NCBI GenBank assembly: GCA_963695195.1
Contig: CAVOGE010000007.1
Coordinates: 1,178,001 to 1,242,000, forward strand
DNA from: CF-167 sp963695195
GTDB taxonomy: Bacteria > Chloroflexota > Limnocylindria > QHBO01
Length of the DNA: 64,000 nt
Reading direction: 5' to 3'
This document shows positions 24,460 to 33,088 of the stretch, in pieces. The number at the start of each line of letters is the position of its first letter. Position 1 is the stretch's first letter. The position numbers were made by a program, and so were the translations under genes. The notes beneath the pieces were generated by a model. The model had not been told where the DNA came from and did no database searches. It was given only the letters and a program-made list of their open reading frames with translations.

Positions 24460-24882
24460 CTAACCGCGACGCAGTCCGGACTTCTGAACTGCTCGGAAGC
24501 TGTTCCAGAGTTCTGGCATCGTCACCGGCGGCGGCTCCGTTGGCGCGTCCCAGCTCGCGATCAGCGCCAGTGCCTCCGCCTCGGTCACCTCGACAAAGGC
24601 ACCGCCCGACTGCAGCGTGCCCTCGATGGCGTCGTCAAGACCCGTGGCGCCTCCATAGTAGCCATGGATACGCAGAGCGTTTTCGTTGGAGTACTCCAGC
24701 TGCGACACCTCGGGGCCGAAGATCTTGCCTTCGTCCCTGCCGATGTCCGTATCGAACCAATCGCTCCGGAGAATCGACCTGGCTTCGGCAAGGCTGGCGC
24801 CCTCACGTTCGCGGAACACGTAGATCGGCTTGAGGTCCTCGTCCTTCCGCAGCTGGACCCAGTACCGGCACGTGTGGCTCAT
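24460..24882 (-). CDS. Uncharacterised protein (140 residues)
   Basis: ATG with GGAG ahead. CRYWVQLRKDEDLKPIYVFR leads to EGASLAEARSILRSDWFDTD and a C-terminal helix after ASWDAPTEPP. Mixed alpha/beta, no signal. It lies 35 bp downstream of the HEAT-repeat lipoprotein gene, possibly in one transcript. Confidence 0.55.
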   Translation of the reverse strand: MSHTCRYWVQLRKDEDLKPIYVFREREGASLAEARSILRSDWFDTDIGRDEGKIFGPEVSQLEYSNENALRIHGYYGGATGLDDAIEGTLQSGGAFVEVTEAEALALIASWDAPTEPPPVTMPELWNSFRAVQKSGLRRG

Positions 24883-24917
24883 CCGTGCACTCCTTTCGGC
24901 TCGACCGATGGCAGAAG

Positions 24918-25838
24918 TCAGTTGAGATTGGCGCCGATGTCTCCCCAACCCGGTGGGGTGTCCGCGGTGCCGGGGACGCCTGTCGGTGGCGCCAACTCAT
25001 AGTCATTGGCGAGACCCCACTCCAGGGCTGCGCTGCGGAGCGCGGGGTTGCCGGCGTTGAGGTAGAAGGTGGCAAGAGACAGGTCGCCAAACTGCATCAG
25101 CGCGTCGCTGAGTGCCACCTCCGTCCCGGCCTGACCCAAGCCGACCAGGCCGTAGGCGATGGCCACCGTCTCTTTCGACTGGAGCAGTGGCAGCAGGCGG
25201 TCGATATGGTCGCCGAAGATCCTGGCGAGTGCGTCGGCCGCAAGCTCCCCCGTCGAGTTGAGGCTTGCACGCGGTGCCTTCAACCTATCGAGGAGGAACG
25301 CCTCGGCGCGGGAATCCCCGATACGTCCGAGCAGATACGTCACGAGATCCCGCGTGTTCTCGTCGCCAGTGCCAGCAAGGGTGAGCAGCGGATCCACCGC
25401 GGGGGCCCCGATCGCGACCAGTGCCTCGTCAGCGCTGTCGAATTCCATCTTGTCTTCTTGGAAGAGGTGCGCGCCGCTCACCTGGAAGAGCGACAGCTCG
25501 AGCGTCCGGACCAATGGCTCGACGGCACGAAGATCACCGATCTGCCCGAGCGCCAGCGCCATGCAGTCAACCGCTGGGCCAGACAGTGCGGCGATGAGTG
25601 TGTCCACCGCTTCGGTGGCCTTGCGCGTGCCCAGGTTGTAGGCGGCATCACATGCCGGCCCCTTGCCGCGCACCGAATCGTACTCACCACGTTGCACGAG
25701 GGAGATCAGTTCTTGCGTGCTCAGGTCGTCGTAGTGCACGGCACAACTGCTCGTGGTGGCGACGCCCAGGGTGATGATGGCCAACCAGACGAGCACGCGT
25801 CCAACTCGGTGCCCCCTCGCCTCAGACGGTGCGAGCAT
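24918..25838 (-). CDS. HEAT-repeat lipoprotein or secreted protein
   Basis: 306 residues from an ATG preceded by GAGGAG; an upstream extension of the frame lacks coding character. The N-terminus has a hydrophobic export signal ending TTSSC (weak lipobox). Then come helical repeat units: ALGQIGDLRAVEPLVRTLEL, YLLGRIGDSRAEAFLLDRL and similar, typical HEAT/PBS-lyase repeats, probably a scaffold for protein contacts at the cell surface. Confidence 0.7.
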   Translation of the reverse strand: MLAPSEARGHRVGRVLVWLAIITLGVATTSSCAVHYDDLSTQELISLVQRGEYDSVRGKGPACDAAYNLGTRKATEAVDTLIAALSGPAVDCMALALGQIGDLRAVEPLVRTLELSLFQVSGAHLFQEDKMEFDSADEALVAIGAPAVDPLLTLAGTGDENTRDLVTYLLGRIGDSRAEAFLLDRLKAPRASLNSTGELAADALARIFGDHIDRLLPLLQSKETVAIAYGLVGLGQAGTEVALSDALMQFGDLSLATFYLNAGNPALRSAALEWGLANDYELAPPTGVPGTADTPPGWGDIGANLN

Positions 25839-26034
25839 TGCGATTCTCCTCACGGGCCTGTGTCCACTTCCACTGTGAGCACTCGAACTGGCCCTGCGTC
25901 TAGAGGCGAAGGTCATCAACCACCGGTTCCGAGGCTGACGAGCTGGCCCCTGCGGGTAACACCCCGCCCCTCGCGAGCGTCCTATTGGTGCAGCCTCACC
26001 CATCTCCCGAGTGCTGCCCACCAAGGAGAAGCCG

Positions 26035-26715
26035 ATGTTTCGCAGACTGCTTCCGGCGCTCGCCGCCGTGATGATGCTCTCCCTTCCCACGAGTGCCAGC
26101 GCCGCGCCCCCTGCCATCTATCACACCATCGATGGCCGCTTCGCCAGCGCCTATTTCACGAGCCTCGATGGCTGTCTCCAGACCGATGTCTGGGTCTCCA
26201 GCTCGGCCGCCACCTACGCACCGCAGCCCGGCGTCCAGGACAGCCTGAACAAGCAGGGCCTGACGTCAGTGCAGATCGTGGTCTACGACACCTGCAAGCC
26301 GATGGAGGGCAAGCACTACCCGATCGTTGCTGATTGGTTCTCGCAGACCCCTGATCGCCTCGTCGCCGAGTCACGCATGCGCGCTGCATCCCTCGACGTG
26401 ACCCTGGCGATGACCGATTCGGTGTCCGGCGACACGGCGAGCGTGTCGGTCGATCTGACCTGGGTGGCCACTGCCGGAGCTCATCCCGATACGGTGCGCA
26501 ACAACCACGTTCGCTTCCCGGGCGAGGGCATCGTGAATACGCACGACAACAACATCAACCTTCCGGCCATGGCCTGGGGGACCGTATGGCTGCATGGCGT
26601 CAACGTTGCGCCCGGGGCAGACGAGAGTGCCACGCTCGAGCAGATCAAGTCCTCGTGCATGGAGATTGCCTTCCCCCACTGGGCCGGCGACTCCCTCTTC
26701 TGTTTCGGGTTCTGA
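26035..26715 (+). CDS. Secreted protein of unknown function
   Basis: 226 residues from ATG with AAGGAG 6 nt upstream. Clean Sec signal peptide (RRLLPALAAVMMLSLPTSAS, cleavage after ASA). The mature part is beta-rich with scattered Cys (DGCLQTDVWVSSS, DTCKPMEGK, SSCMEIAF), suggesting disulfides. No domain recognised. Homologous-looking secreted proteins occur in GC-rich environmental bacteria. Confidence 0.7.
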   Translation: MFRRLLPALAAVMMLSLPTSASAAPPAIYHTIDGRFASAYFTSLDGCLQTDVWVSSSAATYAPQPGVQDSLNKQGLTSVQIVVYDTCKPMEGKHYPIVADWFSQTPDRLVAESRMRAASLDVTLAMTDSVSGDTASVSVDLTWVATAGAHPDTVRNNHVRFPGEGIVNTHDNNINLPAMAWGTVWLHGVNVAPGADESATLEQIKSSCMEIAFPHWAGDSLFCFGF

Positions 26716-26821
26716 CGTCCGCGAGGGCGAGTCCACCACGGGTCTCGCTCACCCGGGTTGTCGCACTAGCCCAGGTCCGTCGGCCTTGACGCCCCAAGCG
26801 CCTGAGTGACACACTACGAGC

Positions 26822-27076
26822 ATGAGTGACACTAACACGCTTTCGGTGGGACCAAAGGGTCGGGTCGTGATTCCGATCGAGATCCGGCGCCGCCTCGGCC
26901 TCGAGGAGGGGAGCCAGCTTGTGGCCCTGGTCGAGGGAGACGCCGTGCTCCTCCTCCCTCGCGCGGCCCTCAAGCGGCGGCTGCGCGGGATGTTCGCCGG
27001 CGTGGGCTCGAGCATGGCGGACGAGCTGGTCCGCGATCGTCGCGCCGCCGCCGCGGAGGAGTCGCAAGTCCTGTGA
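26822..27076 (+). CDS. AbrB/MazE-type antitoxin
   Basis: 84 residues. LSVGPKGRVVIPIEIRRRLG and LEEGSQLVALVEGDAVLLLP form the SpoVT-AbrB swapped-hairpin DNA-binding domain, with a helical C-terminal toxin-binding tail. It overlaps the PIN toxin start by 4 bp (GTGA) and probably represses the module's own promoter. Confidence 0.85.
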   Translation: MSDTNTLSVGPKGRVVIPIEIRRRLGLEEGSQLVALVEGDAVLLLPRAALKRRLRGMFAGVGSSMADELVRDRRAAAAEESQVL

Positions 27077-27447
27077 CCGCGGTGATGGACGCATCGGTCG
27101 TCCTGGCATGGCTTCAGGACGAAGCAGGGAGCGACGTTGCGGAGCGGCACATGGTGGGGGGGATCATCGGCGCCGCCAATTGGTCCGAGGTCCTGCAGAA
27201 AGCGCGACAGCATGGAGCTGAGCCGGGACTGGTGGCCCGCCTGTTGACATCCTTCGGGCTCCAGGTCGTCGACGTGACGGCGCAGGACGCCGAGCGGGCG
27301 GCTGACCTGTGGGTGTCCGGCACGGCGTTCTCGCTGGCCGACCGGCTGTGCCTCGCCCTGGGGCTGCGGCTCGGCGTCGCCGTGGTGACGACAGATGCCG
27401 CATGGCGATCAATGCCACGCGGTCCAAAGGTCATCCTGGCCCGTTGA
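27073..27447 (+). CDS. vapC: PIN-domain toxin (VapC-like ribonuclease)
   Basis: 124 residues, GTG start. AVMDASVVLAWLQDE gives the first catalytic Asp; ANWSEVLQK gives the Glu; SLADRLCLALGLRLGVAVVT and TDAAW give the last acidic residues. All four PIN acidic positions are present, so an active Mg-dependent RNase is likely. Confidence 0.87.
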   Translation: MTAVMDASVVLAWLQDEAGSDVAERHMVGGIIGAANWSEVLQKARQHGAEPGLVARLLTSFGLQVVDVTAQDAERAADLWVSGTAFSLADRLCLALGLRLGVAVVTTDAAWRSMPRGPKVILAR

Positions 27448-27514
27448 CAGGGACGGCCGCGTGGCACAGTAGTCGTTGATCTTGACATTGCCGCAGTCCG
27501 AGGAGATGCAACCG

Positions 27515-28090
27515 ATGACCATGGCCACCAACCAGCCGTACGCCGCCCGCCTGGAGATCGACTACCCCGACAAGTTGGATCGGCTTACAACCTTCTTCCG
27601 GCTCATCTGGCTGCTCCCGATCATCGTCATCCAGGGCCTGGTGACCAGCGCGCTGTGGTTCGCCACCGTGCTGATGATCCTGTTTCGCCAGCGCTATCCA
27701 CGCTGGTGGTTCGACTTCGCTCGCGAGATGGCGCGCTTTGGCGCGCGCGTTGGTGCCTACGCGGGGCTGCTCACCGACGCGTACCCGTCCACGACTGACG
27801 AGCAGTCGGTACATCTCGAGGTGGACTATCCCGACGTCGAACGGGATCTCAATCGCTGGCTACCGCTCGTGAAATGGCTGCTGGCAATCCCGCACTACCT
27901 CGTGCTCGCCGTGCTCTGGATCCTGGCCATCGCCGCGGTCGTGGTGGCGTGGTTCGCGATCCTCTTCACCGGACGCTACCCGCGGGCGCTCTTCGATTAC
28001 GTGGTAGGTGTGGGACGCTGGACGCTTCGGGTGAACGCCTACGCGTTCCTGCTGGTCACCGACCGGTATCCGCCGTTCAGCCTTGCCTGA
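27515..28090 (+). CDS. DUF4389 membrane protein
   Basis: 191 residues from ATG with GAGGAG upstream. Two halves share the pattern (L)E(I/V)DYPD...L.R, hydrophobic pair, R(Y)PR..FDF/FDY: LEIDYPDKLDRLTTFFRLIW and LEVDYPDVERDLNRWLPLVK. Two membrane spans per half. This is the family plan of an internal duplication; function is unknown. It converges on the dehydrogenase gene and overlaps it by 14 bp. Confidence 0.85.
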   Translation: MTMATNQPYAARLEIDYPDKLDRLTTFFRLIWLLPIIVIQGLVTSALWFATVLMILFRQRYPRWWFDFAREMARFGARVGAYAGLLTDAYPSTTDEQSVHLEVDYPDVERDLNRWLPLVKWLLAIPHYLVLAVLWILAIAAVVVAWFAILFTGRYPRALFDYVVGVGRWTLRVNAYAFLLVTDRYPPFSLA

Positions 28091-29050
28091 GTCGGTCACC
28101 GCGGACCGTCAGGACCACGTTTCCAGTCTTCTGCCCCGTCTCGACGAACCGACTCGCCTCGACCACGCTCTCCAACGGGTAGCGGCGATCGATGACCGCG
28201 CGATACTTCCCGTCCTCGATCAGCTTCTTGAAGAGGAGAAGGTCCTTCTTCGCGTAGCGGGCGATACCCATCTTCAGCTTCCTGCCCCTGGTCCACATCG
28301 TCGCCACCATCAGCAGCGGCACGTGCCACATGAAGCCCAGGTCGGTCTCGATGAACGTCCCGCCCGGCGCGAGTGAGCGTCGGCTGCGCCGGAACGAGTG
28401 CTTGCCGACGGAATCGAAGATCACGTCGTACCGCTTGCCGTTCGGGTGAAGTCGTCGACGGTGTAGTCGATCACCTCATCGGCCCCGAGCGACCGCACCA
28501 GCTCGACGTTCTTTGCCGTGCACACCGCGGTCACGTAGGCCCCGAAGTGCTTCGCCAGCTGCACGCCCGCGGTCCCGACCGACCCGGAGGCGCCATACAC
28601 CAGCACGCTCCGCCCCTCGAGTGGACCCGCCTTCTCGAGGCAGACGAGTGCCAGGCTCGCTCCGTCGAAGATTGCCGCGGCCTCGTCGAAAGGCATGCCG
28701 GCCGGCATGAGCGCCACGGGAGCGGTCTGCCCGATGGAGATGAACTCCGCGTGTGCGTCGAAGCCCCTGCCGCCGAAGACGTGGTCGCCGGCCTTGAACT
28801 CGGTGACGGTCGCGCCGACCTCCTCGACCTCTCCGGCGAACTCCACACCCAGGATCCGCTTGGGGCGGAGCAGGCCGGTGAAGAAGCGGGACATGAAGGG
28901 CATGCCGCTGCGCAGCCCGGCGTCGGTCCGGCATACCGTCGTGGCGTGGATCTTGACGAGGATCTCATCAGCCTTTGGCACCGGGCGTTCGACCTCGGCG
29001 ATCCGAAGGACATCGGGAGGTCCGTACCTGTCCTGGATGACAGCCTTCAT
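28077..29050 (-). CDS. Zinc-free medium-chain alcohol dehydrogenase/quinone reductase, one frameshift
   Basis: About 324 residues. ATG 29050 opens MKAVIQDRYGPPDVLRIAEV. GroES-like domain to about 140, then the NADP-binding fold with VLVYGASGSVGTAGVQLAKH. The first frame fails after DYTVDDFTR; the next frame continues KRYDVIFDSVGKHSFRRSRR and runs to the usual end (ETGQKTGNVVLTV). One base is missing near 28444 (CCCGAACGG). Cys ligands of the structural zinc are absent, so it belongs to the quinone oxidoreductase/reticulon-4-interacting branch. Substrate unknown. Confidence 0.82.
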
Positions 29051-29054
29051 CGGT

Positions 29055-29228
29055 TCATGTGGGTCTGATCTCGCGCACCTGCTGGACATCCAGGGCAGCG
29101 GTCCCGTATTCGACAACCGCGGCAGCGACGCAGAGTTCGGTGATCGCCTCGACATCGGTATTGGAGTCAATCGGGCGGGTTGTGAAGCCCGCGGGAAGGT
29201 CGAAGTCGGTGATGGCAGCCGCATTCAT
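29055..29228 (-). pseudogene. GNAT acetyltransferase N-terminal relic
   Basis: 57 codons: LPAGFTTRPIDSNTDVEAIT is the usual first strand and helix of GNAT acetyltransferases; it stops before the acetyl-CoA-binding motif. It starts 6 bp from repeat R5, whose TACCCT lies 8 nt from the ATG, and ends 5 bp before the dehydrogenase. The promoter now probably serves the dehydrogenase gene. Confidence 0.5.
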
Positions 29229-29233
29229 GTGGG

Positions 29234-29247
29234 GAGAGGGTAGCAGC
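29234..29247 (-). promoter_or_regulatory. Repeat core R5, probable -10 region
   Basis: GAGAGGGTAGCAGC on the plus strand; on the minus strand TGCTACCCTCTCCCCACATG. The TACCCT box ends 8 nt before an ATG, as expected for a leaderless promoter. This is the clearest hint of what the dispersed repeat does. Confidence 0.5.
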
Positions 29248-29265
29248 GGGAGTGACGAACCCTCG

Positions 29266-29913
29266 TCAGGCTGAGGCGGGCGCCTCCGGCCAGAGGGGCT
29301 CCGGCACGGTGAATCCCAGGTCGCCGTCCCAGGAATTCCGCCCGGCGACCTCGTGCACGGGCGTCCGAGGGGCCACCCCCCAGCGGCCGGTCGGGTAGCC
29401 CATCGGGACGGCACCGTGCATGAACCAGCCCTGATCCTTCGGCACGCCCAGCAGGTCGAACACCTCGTCCGCCACGAAGGTCTGCATCACGCCGGTCAGC
29501 GTCGAGCCGATGCCCTCGGCGCGCGCTGCCAGCATCGCGCTCCAGATCGCCGGGTAGATGCCGCTGCCCTCGCGGGTGCGACCGAACCCGAGAAGCAGCA
29601 GCGGGACCTCCGCGAAGTGGCGGGCCAGGTGGTTGCCGGATTGGGCCGCCCGTCCGGCATCGGTATCGGCCTTCGCCATGTCGGCCGCGCTGATGCCGTA
29701 CTGCGCAAACAGAAGGTCCCACGCCTTCGCGTACAGCGAAGCGAGCTGGGCCATGACCGCGCGGTCGTCGATCAGGATGAAGCGCCAACCCTCGCCGATG
29801 TGGGGCGCGCGGATGGCCGCGTCGAGGATTCGCCGCTGGGCGTCGAGCGGGATCGGGTCCGGCTTCATGCGCCGCATCGCACGCGTCGTGTACAGGGCCT
29901 CGTGGATCTCCAA
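29266..29913 (-). CDS. Nitroreductase family protein
   Basis: 215 residues from a TTG with AGAGAGG ahead. IHEALYTTRAMRRMKPDPIP carries the FMN-contacting Arg pair; RAPHIGEGWRFILIDD and IWSAMLAARAEGIGSTLTG are the core motifs, and GYPTGRWG the late strand. FMN-dependent reduction of nitro or quinone compounds is the family activity. It diverges from the TetR regulator across twin operators, so is probably its target. Confidence 0.85.
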   Translation of the reverse strand: MEIHEALYTTRAMRRMKPDPIPLDAQRRILDAAIRAPHIGEGWRFILIDDRAVMAQLASLYAKAWDLLFAQYGISAADMAKADTDAGRAAQSGNHLARHFAEVPLLLLGFGRTREGSGIYPAIWSAMLAARAEGIGSTLTGVMQTFVADEVFDLLGVPKDQGWFMHGAVPMGYPTGRWGVAPRTPVHEVAGRNSWDGDLGFTVPEPLWPEAPASA

Positions 29914-29937
29914 GGTCGACCTCTCTGCGTGGGTGCG

Positions 29938-29983
29938 CTTACGCTGTAAGGTGAGCAGGCAGACGGTACGCTTACAGCGTAAG
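29938..29983. promoter_or_regulatory. Twin TetR operators between divergent genes
   Basis: CTTACGCTGTAAG (29938-29950) and CTTACAGCGTAAG (29971-29983) are exact reverse complements and each has CTTAC/GTAAG arms. Their starts are 33 bp apart, three helical turns. TAAGAT at 29980, 11 nt before the TetR ATG, may be its -10 box and overlaps the second site. Confidence 0.75.
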
Positions 29984-29996
29984 ATTGTCAACGCCG

Positions 29997-30671
29997 ATGA
30001 CGAACCAGGCCGGACAGCCGACACTCGAAGCGCGGATTCCGCTCAGCCGGGAGCGGGTGCTGCGTGCCGCCATGGAGCTGGCCGACGAGGCCGGCCTCGA
30101 GTCGCTGAGCATGCGTCGGTTGGCGCAGCCGCTGGGGGTGGAGGCGATGTCGCTCTACCACCATGTGCAGAACAAGCACGATCTGCTGAGCGGGATGCTC
30201 GACATGGTCTATGCGGAGATCGAGCTGCCGGGCAACGATGCGGACTGGCGGTCAGACATGCGACGCACCGCCGTCTCCTTCCACGACGTCCTGCTGAGCC
30301 ACGAGTGGGCATGCAGTCTGTTCATGGCTCCCCTGAGCGTCGGACCCGCGCGGTTTCGATACATGGACGCGGTGCTGGGCCGGCTGCGCAGCGCCGGCTT
30401 CTCGGCCGAGATGACGCATCACGCGTACCACGCCCTGGACAGCCACATCGTGGGCTTCGTCCTCTGGCTGCTGCCCTACCTTGCGTTCGCGCGGCAGGGT
30501 TCCGACGCGGCCGACGACATCCTGCGCAGCGTCCCGTTGGCCGGTCTGCCGCACCTGGCCGAGCACATCGAGGTGCACCAGGCGCCGGAGCGGGCAGGGG
30601 ACGTCAGCGAGTTCGAGTTCGGACTCGGCTTGATCCTCGACGGCCTCGAACGGATGCGCGACAGCTCCTGA
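29997..30671 (+). CDS. TetR family transcriptional regulator
   Basis: 224 residues from ATG. HTH: LSRERVLRAAMELADEAGLE, SMRRLAQPLGVEAMSLYHHV. The ligand-binding part resembles the TetR_C group (FRYMDAVLGRLRSAGFSAEM, HHAYHALDSHIVGF). Flanked by two nitroreductase genes; the operators lie on the shared divergent region. Likely a repressor released by an electrophilic or aromatic ligand (inference). Confidence 0.88.
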   Translation: MTNQAGQPTLEARIPLSRERVLRAAMELADEAGLESLSMRRLAQPLGVEAMSLYHHVQNKHDLLSGMLDMVYAEIELPGNDADWRSDMRRTAVSFHDVLLSHEWACSLFMAPLSVGPARFRYMDAVLGRLRSAGFSAEMTHHAYHALDSHIVGFVLWLLPYLAFARQGSDAADDILRSVPLAGLPHLAEHIEVHQAPERAGDVSEFEFGLGLILDGLERMRDSS

Positions 30672-30683
30672 ACCGCGGTGCGG

Positions 30684-31232
30684 TCAGGCCGGTGGCAGGC
30701 GCTCCTCGAAGACGAGCTCGTCGTAGGGAAGTCGCGCCTGCCCGGGTGCCGACTTCGGAAGCAGCGCCGCCGGCGACGGATGGCCGATCGCCATGATGGT
30801 CCGCACGAATCGCCCCTCCGGCAGCTCGAGGATCTCGCCAACCGCACCTCGCACCTCGCTGCGCACCCAGGTGATGCCGGCGCCAAGACCCAGGTACGAC
30901 GCGGCGATCAGGATGCGCTCCGCGACGCGACCGTCGTCGTAGGCGTGGGAGAGCACGCGTTTCTCGTCCACCGGCAGCGCGATGGCGATCGCCGCGGCGG
31001 CGGTCTCCAGCGCTCGGGTCTGGGGCAGGCCCGCCTGCCAGAGGCGCCTGAGCGTGGACTCGTCCCGGATCACGATGAAGCGCCATGGCTGCGTGTTGCG
31101 GCTGCTGCCGGTCCATCGGGCAGCCTGGGCGATCGCCCGCAGGTCCTCGGCAGCCACGGCCTCGGTCGAGAACTCGCGCACCTGTCGGACCCGTACGAGC
31201 GGGCGGACGCGGTCGATCGGCGATTCGCTCAT
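30684..31232 (-). CDS. Nitroreductase family protein, second
   Basis: 182 residues. VRQVREFSTEAVAAEDLRAI and RWTGSSRNTQPWRFIVIRDE are the FMN-binding opening; ILIAASYLGLGAGITWV and FVRTIMAIGHPSP close the fold. It converges on the TetR gene, 12 bp from its end. It is shorter than the first enzyme and not closely like it. Confidence 0.85.
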   Translation of the reverse strand: MSESPIDRVRPLVRVRQVREFSTEAVAAEDLRAIAQAARWTGSSRNTQPWRFIVIRDESTLRRLWQAGLPQTRALETAAAAIAIALPVDEKRVLSHAYDDGRVAERILIAASYLGLGAGITWVRSEVRGAVGEILELPEGRFVRTIMAIGHPSPAALLPKSAPGQARLPYDELVFEERLPPA

Positions 31233-31276
31233 GACCGCAGGGTACTACCATCACGGCCGCACGCCGGAGGACACCC

Positions 31277-31825
31277 TTGACCGACTTCCTCGCCAACACG
31301 ACGACCCTGCTGGAGCGCACCCCCAACGTGTTGCGCGTCCTGCTCATCGGTCTGCCGGAAGCATGGACCGATACGCCCGATACCGCCGATGGGTGGCGTC
31401 CACGCGACGTGGTCGGCCACCTGATCACCGGTGAGCAGAGCGACTGGATCAGCCGGACACGGCGCATCCTCGAAGACGGGACCGCGCGGCCGTTTGACCG
31501 ATTCGAGCGCCATGCGATGCTCGAGCGCGATGCAGGCGTTCCCCTCGATGACCTGGTGGAACGCTTCGCTTCGCTGCGGGCCGCCAACCTGGCCACGTTG
31601 GCCGACCTGATCACCGATGCCGATCTCGACCGGCGCGGCCAGCACCCGTCGCTCGGCGAGGTGACGCTGCGGGAGTTGCTGGCCACCTGGACCGTCCACG
31701 ACCTCGACCACATCGGTCAGATCCACGCCGGCCTGGCCGGCTCGCGCGACACCGATGTCGGGCCATGGAAGCAGTACCTCGGAATCCTGTTGCGGCGGGA
31801 CGACCCGTCCGCGGTGCCGGGTTGA
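31277..31825 (+). CDS. DinB-like protein
   Basis: 182 residues, TTG start with GGAGGA ahead. TDTPDTADGWRPRDVVGHLI supplies the first His, RGQHPSLGEVTLRELLATWT and VHDLDHIGQI the later ones, forming the three-His metal site of the DinB four-helix bundle. Family roles include thiol transfer with mycothiol or bacillithiol. TTGA overlap with the monooxygenase gene. Confidence 0.78.
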   Translation: MTDFLANTTTLLERTPNVLRVLLIGLPEAWTDTPDTADGWRPRDVVGHLITGEQSDWISRTRRILEDGTARPFDRFERHAMLERDAGVPLDDLVERFASLRAANLATLADLITDADLDRRGQHPSLGEVTLRELLATWTVHDLDHIGQIHAGLAGSRDTDVGPWKQYLGILLRRDDPSAVPG

Positions 31826-33057
31826 GCACCGGGGCTGCGGAACGCTTCGACGCCGTGGTGATCGGTGGCGGTCAGGCGGGGCTGGCCGTCAGTCGAGAGC
31901 TCCAGCAGAACGGGGTGGAGCATGTCGTGCTCGAGCGTGGACGGATCGGGCAGAGCTGGCGCGACCGCTGGGACACCTTCTGCCTCGTCTCCCCGAACTG
32001 GACCGTCCAGCTCCCGGATCGACCGTATGACGGCGACGACCCCGATGGATTCATGCCGCGCGATGAGATCGTCGCCTACCTCGAGGGATATCAGGCGGCG
32101 TTCGCGCTACCGGTTCGCGAGGAGGTCGCGGCGCTGTCGATCGAGCGGGGCGCCGACGGATTTCACATTCGAACGACGACTGGAGATCTCCACGCGCGTG
32201 CACTCGTTCTGGCCAACGGTGCCTTTCAGCGTCCGCATCGGCCCGCGGGGGCGGGGACGTTACCGTCGGATCTCAAGCAGATCGACGTCAATGACTTCCA
32301 CAATGCGACCTCACTGCCGCCCGGGCGGATCCTGATCGTCGGCAGCGGCCAGTCCGGTTGCCAGATCGCCGAAGAGCTGCGCGACGCGGGTCGCGAGGTC
32401 GTCCTTGCCTGCGGCAAGGCAGCCTGGGTTCCGCGACGACCGGGTGGTCGGGATCTCTTCCACTGGCTCGTCGATTCCGGCTTCCTCGCGGCGCCCGTCG
32501 AATCCCTGCCGACTCCGGCGGCGCGACTCGTTGCGAATCCCACGGCCACCGGCCACGGCGGCGGGCATGATCTTGACTTCCGCACCCTGCGGGCCAAGGG
32601 CGTCATCCTGACCGGCCACTTCCTGGGGGCGTCCAACGGGGCGGTCACGTTCGCCGACGATCTGGCGGCGAGCGTCGCCTGGGGAGGCGAGCGCAATCGG
32701 GAGCTGATGGACCTCTTCCGCCGCACGGCAGCCAACCTCGGCTATCCGGCGCCCGACAACAGCCCCCCTGAGCCATTCGATCCGGAAGCGCCGGAGCAGC
32801 TCCCCCTCGACGGATTCGGAGCCGTGGTCTTCGCCGGCGGATTCCGGCCCTCATACCGGGAGTGGTTGCCGTGGCGTGAGGCGTTCGACGACCTCGGCTT
32901 CCCGATCCACCGGGACGGTGCGAGCACGATCGTGGACGACCTCTACTTCGTGGGCGTCCACTTTCTGCGTAAGCGCCAGTCGTCTCTGCTGTGGGGCGTG
33001 GGCGAGGACGCGGCGATCGTGGCGCGCGCGATCGGCGGTCATGGATCGCCGGTGTAG
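31822..33057 (+). CDS. Flavin-dependent monooxygenase-like FAD/NAD(P) protein
   Basis: 411 residues, TTG start on the DinB stop. FDAVVIGGGQAGLAVSRELQ is the FAD Rossmann motif; RILIVGSGQSGCQIAEELRD the NADPH one; WRDRWDTFCLVSPNWTVQLP is typical of YczJ/FMO-like enzymes. GVGEDAAIVARAIGGHG closes the protein. Substrate unknown. Coupled translation with the DinB-like gene suggests a shared detoxification role, which is inference. Confidence 0.87.
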   Translation: MSTGAAERFDAVVIGGGQAGLAVSRELQQNGVEHVVLERGRIGQSWRDRWDTFCLVSPNWTVQLPDRPYDGDDPDGFMPRDEIVAYLEGYQAAFALPVREEVAALSIERGADGFHIRTTTGDLHARALVLANGAFQRPHRPAGAGTLPSDLKQIDVNDFHNATSLPPGRILIVGSGQSGCQIAEELRDAGREVVLACGKAAWVPRRPGGRDLFHWLVDSGFLAAPVESLPTPAARLVANPTATGHGGGHDLDFRTLRAKGVILTGHFLGASNGAVTFADDLAASVAWGGERNRELMDLFRRTAANLGYPAPDNSPPEPFDPEAPEQLPLDGFGAVVFAGGFRPSYREWLPWREAFDDLGFPIHRDGASTIVDDLYFVGVHFLRKRQSSLLWGVGEDAAIVARAIGGHGSPV

Positions 33058-33088
33058 CGGAATCAGCACCTGATGGAGGAGTAGGTCG

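Noticed and set aside
27444..27472. TTGACA over the vapC stop as a strong promoter for the DUF4389 gene
   Set aside because: No matching -10 box at 16-19 bp; the nearest candidates (AGTAGT, TAGTCG) are poor.
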